Source: an uncultured Aquimarina sp. (lineage in GTDB: Bacteria > Bacteroidota > Bacteroidia > Flavobacteriales > Flavobacteriaceae). Taken from it: a stretch of DNA of 64,000 bases. Below are positions 8,048-18,468 of this stretch, piece by piece (the first letter of the stretch is position 1; each line of letters starts with the position of its first letter). The position numbers were made by a program, and so were the translations under genes. The stretch covers positions 186,001 to 250,000 of the forward strand of contig NZ_CANMQT010000005.1 of assembly GCF_947500065.1 (NCBI RefSeq). The letters run 5' to 3'. Below the pieces are notes generated by a model, which was not told the origin of the DNA, made no database searches, and worked only from the letters and a program-made list of their open reading frames with translations.

Positions 8048-11000
8048 TTACTTATCTTTTTTCTTACCCAATGAAACCTTGTAGTCATCTATGCTCCCTT
8101 TGATCTTTAGATTGAGATACTTTATTTTTTTGTTAGGATCTACTTCTACAATCTCATCCTCTTGCTCCTTATTAATAATAGTATCGTTCTTGGTACCAAA
8201 TAATTTTTTCCAAGATGCTTTTTTTACAGTTTTCCAAGGAATACGTATATAATAATCGATATTTTGATTATTATCATGGGTACCAGACAATTCCATATGA
8301 CCCAATGTAGATTCAATCCTCATAGCCGGAATAGTAATCTTCCCTTTCTTTATATCCAAGCTATTCTGTAAGGTATCAAACCGAATGTTTTGTAGGTTTT
8401 TATCTCCCATATAATCAGAAAGCGCCAGCATTGGATCGTAATTTTTTAATCTTCCGTTTAATACTTTTACATCCATTTCTATAGTAGATTGGTCCAGATC
8501 CGGCACCATATCTGGGTATACTCTAATCTTTCCTTTAATTCTAGAGGTGAGCTTTCCTTGTAAATTTTCTGAAACGAGATGGTCTTGCCCAAAATTTTCG
8601 AATTTGAACAGCAATTTATCCAAATCAACATTATTCATAACCAAATCCGGCTGCATATAGATATGTTCTGGATCACTACCATTAAAATATCCACTTAATC
8701 GAATATTTCCTCCTGCAGCATCCATATGTAATGTATCAACATAAACATAATGGTTAGGTGTTGTTCTTAAATCTGCTTTAATATTCTGAAGATCTATTCT
8801 ATGGTATATAAAGTGAGCGATATCTACCTTAAATTGCATATCCGTAAATGGTAACTCATATAAATTAAAGGCATCTGCATGTTCTTTTACATCTGCAGTT
8901 TTTGAAGTAACAACCGCTGTTGGTTTTGGTGAACTTACATCGAACTTAAAAAGTGCATCAAAGTCTATATAATTTGCCTTTAATTCGAGGTAATTATCTC
9001 GTTTCTTTATTTGCGGATCATCTCCCAAATAATAGTTTAAATCGAAATTAAAATTGGTCGTTCCTATTTCTCCATGAAAATCTTTTATCACGATATGTTC
9101 TTCTTCGTAATGTATATTTCCTCTAAAATCATGAAAGCGAAGCGGATGTAATTTCATTTTTGTATCTAACTTGTCTAAAGCCAGATCGATGGAATGTAAA
9201 GCCGAATCTTTATAATGCATACTGGAGGCAACATGCAAGGCCAAATCATCAAAAGTTTCGTGTCGGTACTCTTCTGGAACATAATTTTCTCCCTTATACG
9301 AAAAGACATCTTCCAGTCTTAACGTATTAGAAGTAAGATTAATATCTAAATCTACATCTCCGTTAAGTTCGGGTTGCATCCAGAACGCATATTCATGTAT
9401 GAGACCGTCTAAATGAAAGTCACTATCATCTATATAGCCTATAAAATCTACTATTTTTAAGTCTTTGTCATCTATCAACACATCGGCATGAAAATCATGA
9501 AATTTATGCGGATAGTGCTTCAAGTCAGCATATAAACTATCGATAAAAAATTCGCCTTTCGGTAAATATTTAGATTCTGTAAAATCTTTCGCAGAAGCTT
9601 TAAAAGAAAACCCTGTACTTAGACCTTTTATTTGCTCATCGAAACCAGTTTTGGTGGAGTCTTGTGTCGAAAAACGCGTTAATTCGGCAATATCTAGGGT
9701 ATTAGAACTAATATCTAAATGGACGTCAACAGGGATATCCGTATGATGTACAATTGCTGGTAAATCCGAAAGAAAACCGCTTACGGATAGATCTGAATTT
9801 CCGATCAACAGTTCAAACTGGTTTAGGGTCGCTTCCTTACCATTCATTACTAAATGTACATTCAAATCGTGCAAGGGAGCGGGAAGTTTTTTGGCAACCA
9901 GACTCAGGTCTTTTACAATCAATTCCGTAAAATACGCTTGATTGAGTTTTTGTAATGCCTTTTCGGGTTCGTCAATATCGATAATATCATGAAAATTCAT
10001 TTTCAGCGAAATCTCTCCGGAGGCCTCTTGTACTTGCTCTAGTTCAAAAAAGGCTGCAATAAAATCGAGATTAAAATTCGAGTTTATTTTCATATCCACT
10101 TCTGGAGATTCAAAATTCTTCACAAAAACAGATCCTTCAAATTCTCCCTTTTCCAAAGACGCAGTCATATCGGTTAGCGAAAATTCCATGGTGCTTGCGT
10201 CTCTCTTTTCTCCATTTGTAAAATGACCATTGAAGCCCATATTATCTATCTTCTTCGCTCTTTTGGTATTTTCTAAAAAGGCTTTTCCGGCTCCAAAATT
10301 GGCATTGATAAAAGGTTTATTTCCTTTATTAGCAGGTCCTTGAATAGTAGCATTAAAATAGATTTCGCCAGCATTTCTGTATTTCTCTAATACGGGTATG
10401 ACATCTGTAGGAGCAAAAGCAATCAGCATATCAAAATTGGGCTTTGTTCCTTTTATAGAAAGGTCAAGATCTACATCATTCTTTGTGTCTATAGAGCCTT
10501 CTAACTCAAAATCGCCATTTTCCATAACAATACCAGAAGGTTGTATATCGAGAATGCCCGTGTATTCATTAAATATCAGGTCTGTATGTACTTCAAAATG
10601 TTTATTATGGATGAAGGTAGTGTCTCCATCTTTGATTACATTTAACTCAAAATGAGTGTCTATATGCCCAGCGATGATGCTATCTTTTTGGCTAAAACCA
10701 CCTGTACCAGCGTATATAAATTTTTCGACATCTGTATTCGTAGCTTCATCTAAGGTGTGGATGTCCAGACTTTTTAATCGAATTTTTTTTAGATGAATAT
10801 TGGTGGATGGTGTTTCTGTTTCAGAAGTGCTGGCTAAGGAGTTTTGAATATTCGTCGTATTATTTTCATGAATCACAATATTAAAAACGCCTTCTTCTAC
10901 TACTAGAGACTGAATATCATAATCTCCTTTCACCATATCCCACAAGTTAAAACCTATGTAGATGTCTTTTACATCCATGATCATGGATGCATTCTCTTCT

Positions 11001-11242
11001 TTGGTTTCCAAAATTTGTACATCATACACTTTTATAGAGATGTATGGAAAGTTGGCAAAAAGAGATAATTCACTTTCGCCAACACGAATAAGGCCTTTGT
11101 GTTCTTTGTTTAGTGTTGCAATCTCCTCCTTGATAATTTCGGATTGGTTACTTTTAACATATAGCATTAGGCCTCCTACTACTATAATCGGAACTAAGAT
11201 TAGTCCTAATAAAATTCGTTTCCAGAATTTTTTAATCTTCAC
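8048..11242 (-). CDS. AsmA-like large envelope protein
   Basis: A 1064-residue protein with one N-terminal transmembrane helix (about residues 10-28) and a very long periplasmic body rich in short beta strands of the form G-x-x-x-hydrophobic-D. Such strands include DIYIGFNLWDMVKGDYDIQS near the N-terminus and GKITIPAMRIESTLGHMELSG near the C-terminus. This pattern fits the AsmA/TamB-related lipid-transfer family; the closing part resembles an AsmA C-terminal domain. Related proteins bridge inner and outer membrane and are implicated in phospholipid transport. The tail (DDYKVSLGKKKDK) is basic. It stands alone, with 222 bases between it and the next gene. Confidence 0.8.
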   Translation of the reverse strand: MKIKKFWKRILLGLILVPIIVVGGLMLYVKSNQSEIIKEEIATLNKEHKGLIRVGESELSLFANFPYISIKVYDVQILETKEENASMIMDVKDIYIGFNLWDMVKGDYDIQSLVVEEGVFNIVIHENNTTNIQNSLASTSETETPSTNIHLKKIRLKSLDIHTLDEATNTDVEKFIYAGTGGFSQKDSIIAGHIDTHFELNVIKDGDTTFIHNKHFEVHTDLIFNEYTGILDIQPSGIVMENGDFELEGSIDTKNDVDLDLSIKGTKPNFDMLIAFAPTDVIPVLEKYRNAGEIYFNATIQGPANKGNKPFINANFGAGKAFLENTKRAKKIDNMGFNGHFTNGEKRDASTMEFSLTDMTASLEKGEFEGSVFVKNFESPEVDMKINSNFNLDFIAAFFELEQVQEASGEISLKMNFHDIIDIDEPEKALQKLNQAYFTELIVKDLSLVAKKLPAPLHDLNVHLVMNGKEATLNQFELLIGNSDLSVSGFLSDLPAIVHHTDIPVDVHLDISSNTLDIAELTRFSTQDSTKTGFDEQIKGLSTGFSFKASAKDFTESKYLPKGEFFIDSLYADLKHYPHKFHDFHADVLIDDKDLKIVDFIGYIDDSDFHLDGLIHEYAFWMQPELNGDVDLDINLTSNTLRLEDVFSYKGENYVPEEYRHETFDDLALHVASSMHYKDSALHSIDLALDKLDTKMKLHPLRFHDFRGNIHYEEEHIVIKDFHGEIGTTNFNFDLNYYLGDDPQIKKRDNYLELKANYIDFDALFKFDVSSPKPTAVVTSKTADVKEHADAFNLYELPFTDMQFKVDIAHFIYHRIDLQNIKADLRTTPNHYVYVDTLHMDAAGGNIRLSGYFNGSDPEHIYMQPDLVMNNVDLDKLLFKFENFGQDHLVSENLQGKLTSRIKGKIRVYPDMVPDLDQSTIEMDVKVLNGRLKNYDPMLALSDYMGDKNLQNIRFDTLQNSLDIKKGKITIPAMRIESTLGHMELSGTHDNNQNIDYYIRIPWKTVKKASWKKLFGTKNDTIINKEQEDEIVEVDPNKKIKYLNLKIKGSIDDYKVSLGKKKDK

Positions 11243-11464
11243 AGTAGGTGTCTTTAAGGTTAGAAAGGTTATGACCTTAAAAGTAACGAATTCATATTAA
11301 AAATCTTATGTAGGATATGAATTCATTTTTTGGGTCAACTGTATATATTGATTAGATATTTTAAATTCATAAATCAATTAAATGTAAAAGTATTAATATC
11401 ACCAATAGTCACACCTGTCTGCCGTACAGAGACTAACAATAACGGTGATAGTAGATGATGTTAT

Positions 11465-12460
11465 TTAATCCCAACTCACAATTAGAACGATTACATTTTC
11501 ATTTTTTAATATCTGATCAAACTTTCTGTTTAATACTTTACCATTTTCAAACAAATATGATGCATTTGTTAACTCATAAGTCTTTCTTTCGGTATTTGTG
11601 TCCTGGTTAATTATATCAAGTAGTATGTTTTTTATGTGTTTTTTTTCAATACACTCGAAAACGAAATTTTGAACATAGTCTATTTCTTTAGTATTTAAAT
11701 ATGTATGAACCAATTCTAAATACTCTCTGTATTTCTTTAAATCGTTTTTAAAGATTTGAAAATACTCGTTTATTTCAGCATTAATAGAGATGTTAGATAT
11801 AGAATCTATTTTTTTATTGAGTCCACTAAAATGTGATTTTAATCCCCGATTAATCTCTAATTTATTAGGGTATTTATTTTTTTTACGATCTTCAATTTTT
11901 ATTCGTACTGAAGAAGTTGGTTCCGCGTAGTTATAAGACTCTTTAATTAGAAAAGAAAACTCATCTGAACTTAATTTTGAATCCGTATAAATATACACTT
12001 CATCATGTACATGAAAGATTTTCGTTTCAGTCAGAAAACTTTTACTTTCTAATATTCTTTTTATTGTATTACTTGGTAGCGATGGTAGTTCAAATGCACC
12101 TCCAATGGACGTCCATTCCATTAGTATAATATCTTTAACTTTATTGAACAAAATATTCCTCTCACTTTTTTTGTCGATAAACGCAGGGATGTTTTCTATT
12201 TGATATATTGAATCAACTACTTGTATGGTATCTGTTTTTGAAGAAAAATATTTCCTAATAGACTGATTTATTCTAGGCTCAATTTCATTATTATCTAGAA
12301 CATACTGTCTAAAAAATTTAAAGTTAGATACTTCTTCATTTCCATTGTTGTACACAATTTTGATTTTTGCTATTGTAAAACAATGACCACAATCAGCAAA
12401 AGATATTTGATAATAAATTATAAAAAAGGTAGTCAATACCAGTGTCTTAAGAAAATTCAT
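11465..12460 (-). CDS. Exported protein of unknown function
   Basis: The ATG at 12460 is preferred because it gives a good signal peptide (MNFLKTLVLTTFFIIYYQ, cleavage near SFA|DC). The mature protein of about 309 residues begins with a CGHC pair, then mostly charged, helical sequence, with a C-terminal hydrophobic strand (NVIVLIVSWD). I recognise no family. The early CxxC could be a disulfide or metal site, but it is not followed by a thioredoxin-like fold. It stands alone and appears low in GC even for this window. Confidence 0.7.
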   Translation of the reverse strand: MNFLKTLVLTTFFIIYYQISFADCGHCFTIAKIKIVYNNGNEEVSNFKFFRQYVLDNNEIEPRINQSIRKYFSSKTDTIQVVDSIYQIENIPAFIDKKSERNILFNKVKDIILMEWTSIGGAFELPSLPSNTIKRILESKSFLTETKIFHVHDEVYIYTDSKLSSDEFSFLIKESYNYAEPTSSVRIKIEDRKKNKYPNKLEINRGLKSHFSGLNKKIDSISNISINAEINEYFQIFKNDLKKYREYLELVHTYLNTKEIDYVQNFVFECIEKKHIKNILLDIINQDTNTERKTYELTNASYLFENGKVLNRKFDQILKNENVIVLIVSWD

Positions 12461-12587
12461 TTTTTGTAGTAAAGTTGGTTTTCTTACCTTTATCAAATAT
12501 CATTCCGTTGATATCAACACTAACAGTTTATTTATGTAAAGTAGCGATTTTTTACTCACTAAATTTTTCGTTTTACATTTACCTTAA

Positions 12588-12701
12588 GCTATCGCTAGTT
12601 TGCAACTAGTGCTCCACTCAACTTTAAACAAATAGTTCTAGTTCTCTTTTCTATGTTTTCCTACTGGTACCTCCACTAGCCTCAGAATAGTGATAGCGGG
12701 C
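12588..12701. repeat. MITE-like element, short degenerate copy
   Basis: The left end GCTATCGCTAGTTTGCAACT and the right end CCACTAGCCTCAGAATAGTG plus ATAGCGGGC are imperfect inverted repeats of about 25 bases. They match the termini of the fuller element at 25948-26104. The interior differs from the other copies. The rest of 12461-12796 shows no gene. Confidence 0.55.
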
Positions 12702-12796
12702 GATTTATTTAAAATTTGTAATGAAATTGCTAATTACACACCATATTGTAATGCTTCTGTTATTGTTTCAATCCGTTCTTTTATATAATCATTAGT

Positions 12797-15700
12797 CTAG
12801 TTCTTTGTAATGATTAGTGCCGGAATATCTAATGACTTATATAAGTTATTATAGGCTTTCATTTCAGTATTAATTATAGCATCTCTTTCATCTTTATAAA
12901 CCTTCCAATCATTCATAAGGTCATTAAAACGTTCTTTGGCCCCTTTGGTCACTTTTGGATCGGCTTGATCTATGTAGTGTAAAAGTTGTATGAGTTGTGC
13001 ATTGAGTTTGTTATTAAAATTGATAACATCCTGAAAAGTTTTCTGCTTCTCTTGTACCAAGTTCTCTTCCCAGGTATTGATACGCTTCTGTAATTCTTCT
13101 CCTTTTTCAATCAGTCCTTTTGCTTTCTCATTCTCCTTTAAAAGTTTGGCATAATTGGACAATTGATCTTTTGCTGAACGCATTTGAATAACAGATTCAT
13201 GCATATCTTTTAAGGTATTTTCTATATTCACCAACATGTTTTGCTGTTCTACAAAATCTTCTGGAGTTGATGGAATTGCAGGATTCGGAAGAATAGTTGC
13301 TTCTGTTTCTACAGTTTCTTCTTCTAGCGATAATCTCAACGTATAATCTCCAGGAGCAACACTAGCTCCTGAAAGTCCACCGAAAACAAAAAGTTTATTG
13401 ATAGCAGGAATAGCTTCTCGATTAAAATCCCAAGTAAACCTATTATATCCTTTCTTGGAAGGTAACATTTCAGGTTTAGTAGGGCCTCCAGGCCAAGTTT
13501 TAAACTTTTTCTGTTTATTGTTGGTATAGGATCTAATAACTTTTGTTCCTTTTAAAATGTCTAGTTTGAGCTTCAACGAATCCGCATCTTTGTTTAAATA
13601 ATAATCAAACGTCACCCCACTTTTAGGATTGAGTCCTTGACCAACTGCTTTGGAAACACCTCCAAAAATGCGATAATTAGCTTTTGGTTTAAATAATTGA
13701 ACAGTTTTCTTATCGCTTGTCATATTTTGAAGAACACCTAAGTCGTCTAAAATCCAAAAGCCACGACCAGATGTTGCGGCAACCAAATCGTTATCTTGAA
13801 TGATCAGGTCGTTAATTGCTACCACTGGTAAATTCAATTTTAGACGTTGCCAATTCACACCATCATCATTAGAAATGTATAAACCCGTTTCGGTACCTGC
13901 ATATAATAATCCCTTACGTTTCTTATCTGCTCGAACCACTCTGGCAAAACCATTCGGATCATCTAATCCATTTATAATTTTCTCCCAGTTTTTACCATAA
14001 TCATTTGTCCTAAAAATATAGGAATTCAGATCTAAGGATTTGTATCGCATAATTACGATATAAGCAACAGCAGGATCATGTTCAGAAATATCGATACTGT
14101 TTATAATACCATCAGAAATACCTGTAGGTGTTATATTCTCCCAATTAGCACCTCCATTTTTAGTAATATGCAATAAACCATCATCACTTCCTGCGTATAG
14201 TAATCCTTCTTGATGCTTGGATTCTACCAAAGCCGTAATCGTATTATAATTTTCTCCACCGGCAGCTTCGTTGGTATACGGGCCTCCTCCAGGACCATGC
14301 TTATCTTTTTCATTTTTTGTTAGATCGGAGCTTATCGCAGTCCAACTTATTCCTCCATCGGTTGTTTTAAAAACAACATTTCCTGCATGATAAATGGTTT
14401 TTCTGTTATGAGGAGATGAAATGATAGGAGCATTCCAATTGTAACGATATTTAGAATCTTTAGGTGCTATACTCAATCCCAATTCTGGATATTCTTTGAT
14501 TGATTTATTTTCTCTGGATGATTTCGTCCACTTGCTAATATTACCTTGATACGTTCCTCCATACACTGTCTCAGGATTATCCGGGTCAAATGCAATAAAA
14601 GCACTTTCCCCTCCAGCCACAGAATACCAATCTTTCCAATCAATTCCTCCATCATTGGTACGACTAGCAATGGCTATTGCAGAATTGTCCTGTTGACCTC
14701 CATAGACATTGTAGGGCACCAAATTATCTGTAATAACACGATAAAACTGCGCTGTAGCTTGATTTTTTTGAGTACTCCAACTTTTCCCTCCATTGAAAGA
14801 AATATTAGCTCCTCCATCATTAGAATTGATCAGATTCTTATTATCATAAGGATTAATCCATAGATGATGATTATCTCCATGCGGTACAGGAATATTAAAA
14901 AAGCTTTTTCCTCCATCAATGGATTTCATTACTGGAGCGTTTAAAACATATACTACGTTTTCATTTTGTGGATCCGCAAAAATCTCCATATAGTACCAGG
15001 AACGTGCTATATTCACTCGATCACTATTTACTTGCTTCCATTTTTTTCCCGCATCATCAGAACGATACACCCCTCCTTTTTCTCCTTCTGCTTCTACAAC
15101 AGCAAACACACGATTCGGATTTGCTCTGGAAACAGATATTCCAGATTTACCGAAGTCTTTTGGCAGGCCTTCTTTCATTTTGATCCAAGTTTCACCTCCA
15201 TCGGTAGATTTATACAATCCAGAATGTTCTCCACCAGATTCCATGATCCAAGGATAACGGCGATGTTCCCACATAGAAGCATATAAAATCCGTGGATTTG
15301 TAATATCCATAGACAAAGAAGATGCTCCTGTGGTAGTATTAACAAATAGCACTTGTTCCCAAGTTTCACCTCCATCGTTACTTCTGTAAATTCCCCTTTC
15401 ATTAGTAGGAGCGTATTGTGCGCCTTGTACGGCAACATAAATAATATTTGGATTTGTGGGGTGAACAATCACATCAGAAATGTGACGTGTTTTTTCTAGT
15501 CCTAGGTGACTCCAGGTTTTCCCTGCGTCCATAGATTTATATACACCATCTCCCATAGAAGTCATTACACCTCGTGCAGGATGCTCTCCCATTCCTACGA
15601 CCACAATATTGGTATCACTTTCTGAAACTGTAATGGCACCAACAGATCCTGTCTTAAAAAATTTATCTGAAACATTTTTCCATGTAATACCATCATCAGT

Positions 15701-16006
15701 AGTTTTAAAAACTCCTCCTCCTGTAGACCCCATATAATAGGTATGAGGTTCTCCTATAACTCCAGTAGAAGTAACACTTCTACCTCCTCTAAACGGGCCA
15801 ATATTTCTCCATTGTAAACCATGAAATAAAGAATCGGTAAGTTTTAAAACAGGTTCTTTTGTATTCTTTTTTCTTTTCTGTGCTTGATTGGTTACAGGTA
15901 GCAAAAGCATACAAATAAAAATAATTTTAAATGTTTTACTATAGTTGCTAGTTGTTACGGATAGCGTTGAAAGTTGAAGAAAATTAATAATTTTTTCTGA
16001 GCTCAT
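12797..16006 (-). CDS. Exported Asp-box/beta-propeller protein (VPS10/BNR-like repeats)
   Basis: A 1069-residue protein with a signal-type hydrophobic stretch (about residues 26-42, ending NQAQ) after a long N-terminal extension; a later start is possible. The body holds many Asp-box turns of the S-x-D-x-G-x-x-W kind, for example FKTTDDGITW, YKSMDAGKTW, YRSNDGGETW, YKSTDGGETW and FRTNDYGKNW. These mark two large beta-propellers like those of VPS10, Ycf48 and sialidase-type proteins. The last 150 residues are coiled-coil-like (about 930-1050). Sialidase catalytic residues were not evident, so I do not call it an enzyme. Such proteins are common and unexplained in Bacteroidota. Confidence 0.82.
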   Translation of the reverse strand: MSSEKIINFLQLSTLSVTTSNYSKTFKIIFICMLLLPVTNQAQKRKKNTKEPVLKLTDSLFHGLQWRNIGPFRGGRSVTSTGVIGEPHTYYMGSTGGGVFKTTDDGITWKNVSDKFFKTGSVGAITVSESDTNIVVVGMGEHPARGVMTSMGDGVYKSMDAGKTWSHLGLEKTRHISDVIVHPTNPNIIYVAVQGAQYAPTNERGIYRSNDGGETWEQVLFVNTTTGASSLSMDITNPRILYASMWEHRRYPWIMESGGEHSGLYKSTDGGETWIKMKEGLPKDFGKSGISVSRANPNRVFAVVEAEGEKGGVYRSDDAGKKWKQVNSDRVNIARSWYYMEIFADPQNENVVYVLNAPVMKSIDGGKSFFNIPVPHGDNHHLWINPYDNKNLINSNDGGANISFNGGKSWSTQKNQATAQFYRVITDNLVPYNVYGGQQDNSAIAIASRTNDGGIDWKDWYSVAGGESAFIAFDPDNPETVYGGTYQGNISKWTKSSRENKSIKEYPELGLSIAPKDSKYRYNWNAPIISSPHNRKTIYHAGNVVFKTTDGGISWTAISSDLTKNEKDKHGPGGGPYTNEAAGGENYNTITALVESKHQEGLLYAGSDDGLLHITKNGGANWENITPTGISDGIINSIDISEHDPAVAYIVIMRYKSLDLNSYIFRTNDYGKNWEKIINGLDDPNGFARVVRADKKRKGLLYAGTETGLYISNDDGVNWQRLKLNLPVVAINDLIIQDNDLVAATSGRGFWILDDLGVLQNMTSDKKTVQLFKPKANYRIFGGVSKAVGQGLNPKSGVTFDYYLNKDADSLKLKLDILKGTKVIRSYTNNKQKKFKTWPGGPTKPEMLPSKKGYNRFTWDFNREAIPAINKLFVFGGLSGASVAPGDYTLRLSLEEETVETEATILPNPAIPSTPEDFVEQQNMLVNIENTLKDMHESVIQMRSAKDQLSNYAKLLKENEKAKGLIEKGEELQKRINTWEENLVQEKQKTFQDVINFNNKLNAQLIQLLHYIDQADPKVTKGAKERFNDLMNDWKVYKDERDAIINTEMKAYNNLYKSLDIPALIITKN

Positions 16007-16193
16007 TTTATGAAGTAGTAAGATATTTGTGTGATTCGTTACAGAGTTTTCTGAAGGAAACTTTCTGATAAGTCACTAAGGTATGAAAATTACAATGAAT
16101 TCCATTACTTGTAATTTGCTTGCCAAAGTAATAGTCTTAAAAAAAGGATTGAAAAAAAAGAGCCCTAATACAAAGATAATATGATCCAACACC

Positions 16194-16329
16194 AGCTGCC
16201 ACTAGTTTGCACCACAAACCGATGTTAGACAACATAAAAAAACAACCATAAGAATACAAAAATTTATGGTTGTTATATATTCTTAATCTTACTCGTAGTC
16301 GCTAATAATTACAGATTAATGGTAGCGTG
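16194..16329. repeat. MITE-like element with internal stem-loop
   Basis: The copy has a shortened left end (CTGCCACTAGTTTGCACCAC), the family interior ATGTTAGACAACATAAAAAA, and a right end running to ATGGTAGCG. The interior contains a perfect 10-base stem, ACAACCATAA / TTATGGTTGT (about 16242-16273), just 3' of the minus-strand gene ending at 16382, so it may also act as a terminator. The rest of 16007-16381 has no gene. Confidence 0.6.
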
Positions 16330-16381
16330 AGAATACTAGCAATGAACTATAGAACATATTATTAACAACAGTTTTCTTCTC

Positions 16382-17221
16382 TTATTGCCGCACTGTTACA
16401 TACATTGCTATCTTAGCACCTTTTGTTACATCCCAAGTACCTAAACTTGATGTTCGCCCAACTGCTCTTCCTAATAATTGTCCATTATAATTAAATGGCG
16501 CTTGTTCATTATATTCCTGAGGTAAATATTCTATTGCGATAAAGACTGATTTTTCAAATTTCAAATCAAACTTTTTCAAATCGAATGAATTCCAACCATT
16601 TATTATCTGTTTTTCAATGATGATGCTTCTAGAACCTATTTTCTCAAAAGGAAGATTATCTTTTATACTGTAAAAATTCACTCTAAATTTTGCAGCATCG
16701 ATGTTGACATTGGAGAGTGCGATATTTACATCTAAAAGTCTTGAAGGTTTCTTTATTTTAAGTTTTTTAGCAAATTCCTGAATATTATTATTCTGATTAT
16801 TATCGGCTCGAACATCACCTACGACAAAACTAACATACGATGTAGTTCCTAGTTTTTTTTCTTTCGTTTTCTTTGCAATAATTGTGACTTCTTCTAGAGG
16901 CACTAGTTTCTCCTCAAGAACAAATTCGCTGATGCTTTTTTGAATAACATCAGAAACTTTAATAGTACGTTGTTTATAGCCTACATAGGAAAAAGATAAA
17001 CTATCAGATTGATTTTCTTCACGTATTCTAATACTAAAATGGCCATTTTCATCAGATATGGTTCCTATATTTTTATTTTTAATTCCAATATTTACATATG
17101 CCAATTTTTCATTATTAACTCCTTTAACTGTTCCTTTTAAAATTAAATTTTGGGACCAACAAACATTTGATAGTATTAATAAAATCAAGATGAATTTTAA
17201 AGATAATTTGGATGGATGCAT
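16382..17221 (-). CDS. Exported carboxypeptidase-regulatory-like domain protein
   Basis: The start is set at the ATG at 17221 (MHPSKLSLKFILILLILSN, cleavage near CWSQ); longer starts would overlap the upstream gene. Residues about 24-105 form a CarboxypepD_reg-like beta sandwich (LKGTVKGVNNEKLAYVNIGI, TISDENGHFSI, LSFSYVGYK). This domain usually precedes TonB-dependent receptors, but here the following 170 residues do not form a receptor. They look like a second beta-rich domain ending GAKIAMYVTVRQ. Last gene of the four-gene secreted-protein operon (gaps of 31-55 bases). Function unknown. Confidence 0.78.
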   Translation of the reverse strand: MHPSKLSLKFILILLILSNVCWSQNLILKGTVKGVNNEKLAYVNIGIKNKNIGTISDENGHFSIRIREENQSDSLSFSYVGYKQRTIKVSDVIQKSISEFVLEEKLVPLEEVTIIAKKTKEKKLGTTSYVSFVVGDVRADNNQNNNIQEFAKKLKIKKPSRLLDVNIALSNVNIDAAKFRVNFYSIKDNLPFEKIGSRSIIIEKQIINGWNSFDLKKFDLKFEKSVFIAIEYLPQEYNEQAPFNYNGQLLGRAVGRTSSLGTWDVTKGAKIAMYVTVRQ

Positions 17222-17252
17222 TTCTATTTTTTTAATTATTGCAAGTGGCTTT

Positions 17253-18413
17253 TTATTTACGAATCGCCTCTCTGTTTGTTCCATCAGGTAGTTTTGCAAT
17301 TAATTCTTTAAAAATGCCATTTTTTGGATTTTTAAATTCTAATTCAAATCCTTCAATTTTTTTAGAAGAAAATTTGTGTTTTCCAGTTGGAATAAATTCA
17401 TACTCTGAATTATCCGATGTCACAATATAAAACGTAGTACCATTCTCTTTTGTGTAAACTTTTACTGTTGTATTTTTTGCTGTTTTATATTCACCAACAT
17501 ATTGTTTTAAGGTACTAGCATTTACGTCTATGGCTTTTGGTTTATATTTATATGCAATAGCATCCGGTGCTGGTTCTACTCTTAATATCGCTTCAGAAGG
17601 AGCACCATTTCCTGTCATTTCATCATGAATCCACTTTATATACTGTGATACTCTTGTATAGTTTTCAACTACCCCATATAAGCCTTCGTCTCCACCTTTT
17701 GTATCTTGCCATGAGCTAATCCCTGCTAAGTAAACGGTATCATTCTTTAGAATAAAAGCAGGTCCTCCGCTATCACCGGAACCGCTAATCCCCTCATATT
17801 CTGTAAGGTATTTTGTTTTAGTATCGGGATGATCAAATGTCCATGTCAACCAATTTTTAGTTGCTGTTTCAATCCTATTGGTAGCACCTCTTTGTTTCCC
17901 ATCGTTACCGTTTATTCCTATGAGTCCATCACCTTTGTCTCCTCTTCCTACCATGTACACTAGTTTGTCTACTTCGTCTTCATCGACATATAATTTTGCT
18001 TGCATAGCATTCATAGGTTTTGTCTTTAAATGTAATAATGCAATATCTTTTAATGAAGAATTATCTGCTTGTGGATTATTCCATTCTTTATACATTATGA
18101 CCTTGTCTACTTCAACTTCAACATCGTTTATGATCACAAAATGTTTTCTACCCTTATAAAATTTTTGTGTAATTACTACCGCACAATGAGCTGCAGATAA
18201 CACCCATTGATCCGCTATAATTGTACCTTCACAATCGGGTAGGTTTAAAAGACACATATATTTTTCAAATCTCTCCGCAAGTTTGAGAAACTCGGCTTCA
18301 TCTTTATCATGTCTGGTTATCATTAGCTCATGCTCGTTACCAGTTGTATAACTAAAGCTTACTGATAGTAATAATACCATTAGTAGCAATGCGATTGAAT
18401 TTATTCTTTTCAT
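17253..18413 (-). CDS. Trypsin-like serine protease with C-terminal sandwich domain
   Basis: A 386-residue secreted S1-family protease. The signal peptide spans about residues 1-24. The catalytic triad is visible as LSAAHC (H76), DIALLHL (D123) and SGDSGGP (S215). A C-terminal domain from about 290 to 384 (STLKQYVGEYKTAKNTTVKV onward) is clearly related to the N-terminal domain of the neighbouring beta-lactamase-family protein. Both share the VGEY, IYTK/VYTK, GEHKFSF/GKHKFSS and NGIFKEL/NGVFNEL blocks. It lies in an operon between that gene (55-base gap) and the CarboxypepD-like gene (31-base gap). Substrate unknown. Confidence 0.9.
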   Translation of the reverse strand: MKRINSIALLLMVLLLSVSFSYTTGNEHELMITRHDKDEAEFLKLAERFEKYMCLLNLPDCEGTIIADQWVLSAAHCAVVITQKFYKGRKHFVIINDVEVEVDKVIMYKEWNNPQADNSSLKDIALLHLKTKPMNAMQAKLYVDEDEVDKLVYMVGRGDKGDGLIGINGNDGKQRGATNRIETATKNWLTWTFDHPDTKTKYLTEYEGISGSGDSGGPAFILKNDTVYLAGISSWQDTKGGDEGLYGVVENYTRVSQYIKWIHDEMTGNGAPSEAILRVEPAPDAIAYKYKPKAIDVNASTLKQYVGEYKTAKNTTVKVYTKENGTTFYIVTSDNSEYEFIPTGKHKFSSKKIEGFELEFKNPKNGIFKELIAKLPDGTNREAIRK

Positions 18414-18468
18414 TTTAGTTTTTTGTATTGATTATTATGTTTTACAGGAAACATTCAGATGGAGTACC

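Noticed and set aside
12797-16006. Calling the Asp-box protein a sialidase
   Set aside because: Only the structural Asp-box turns are visible; the arginine triad and other catalytic residues of sialidases were not found.
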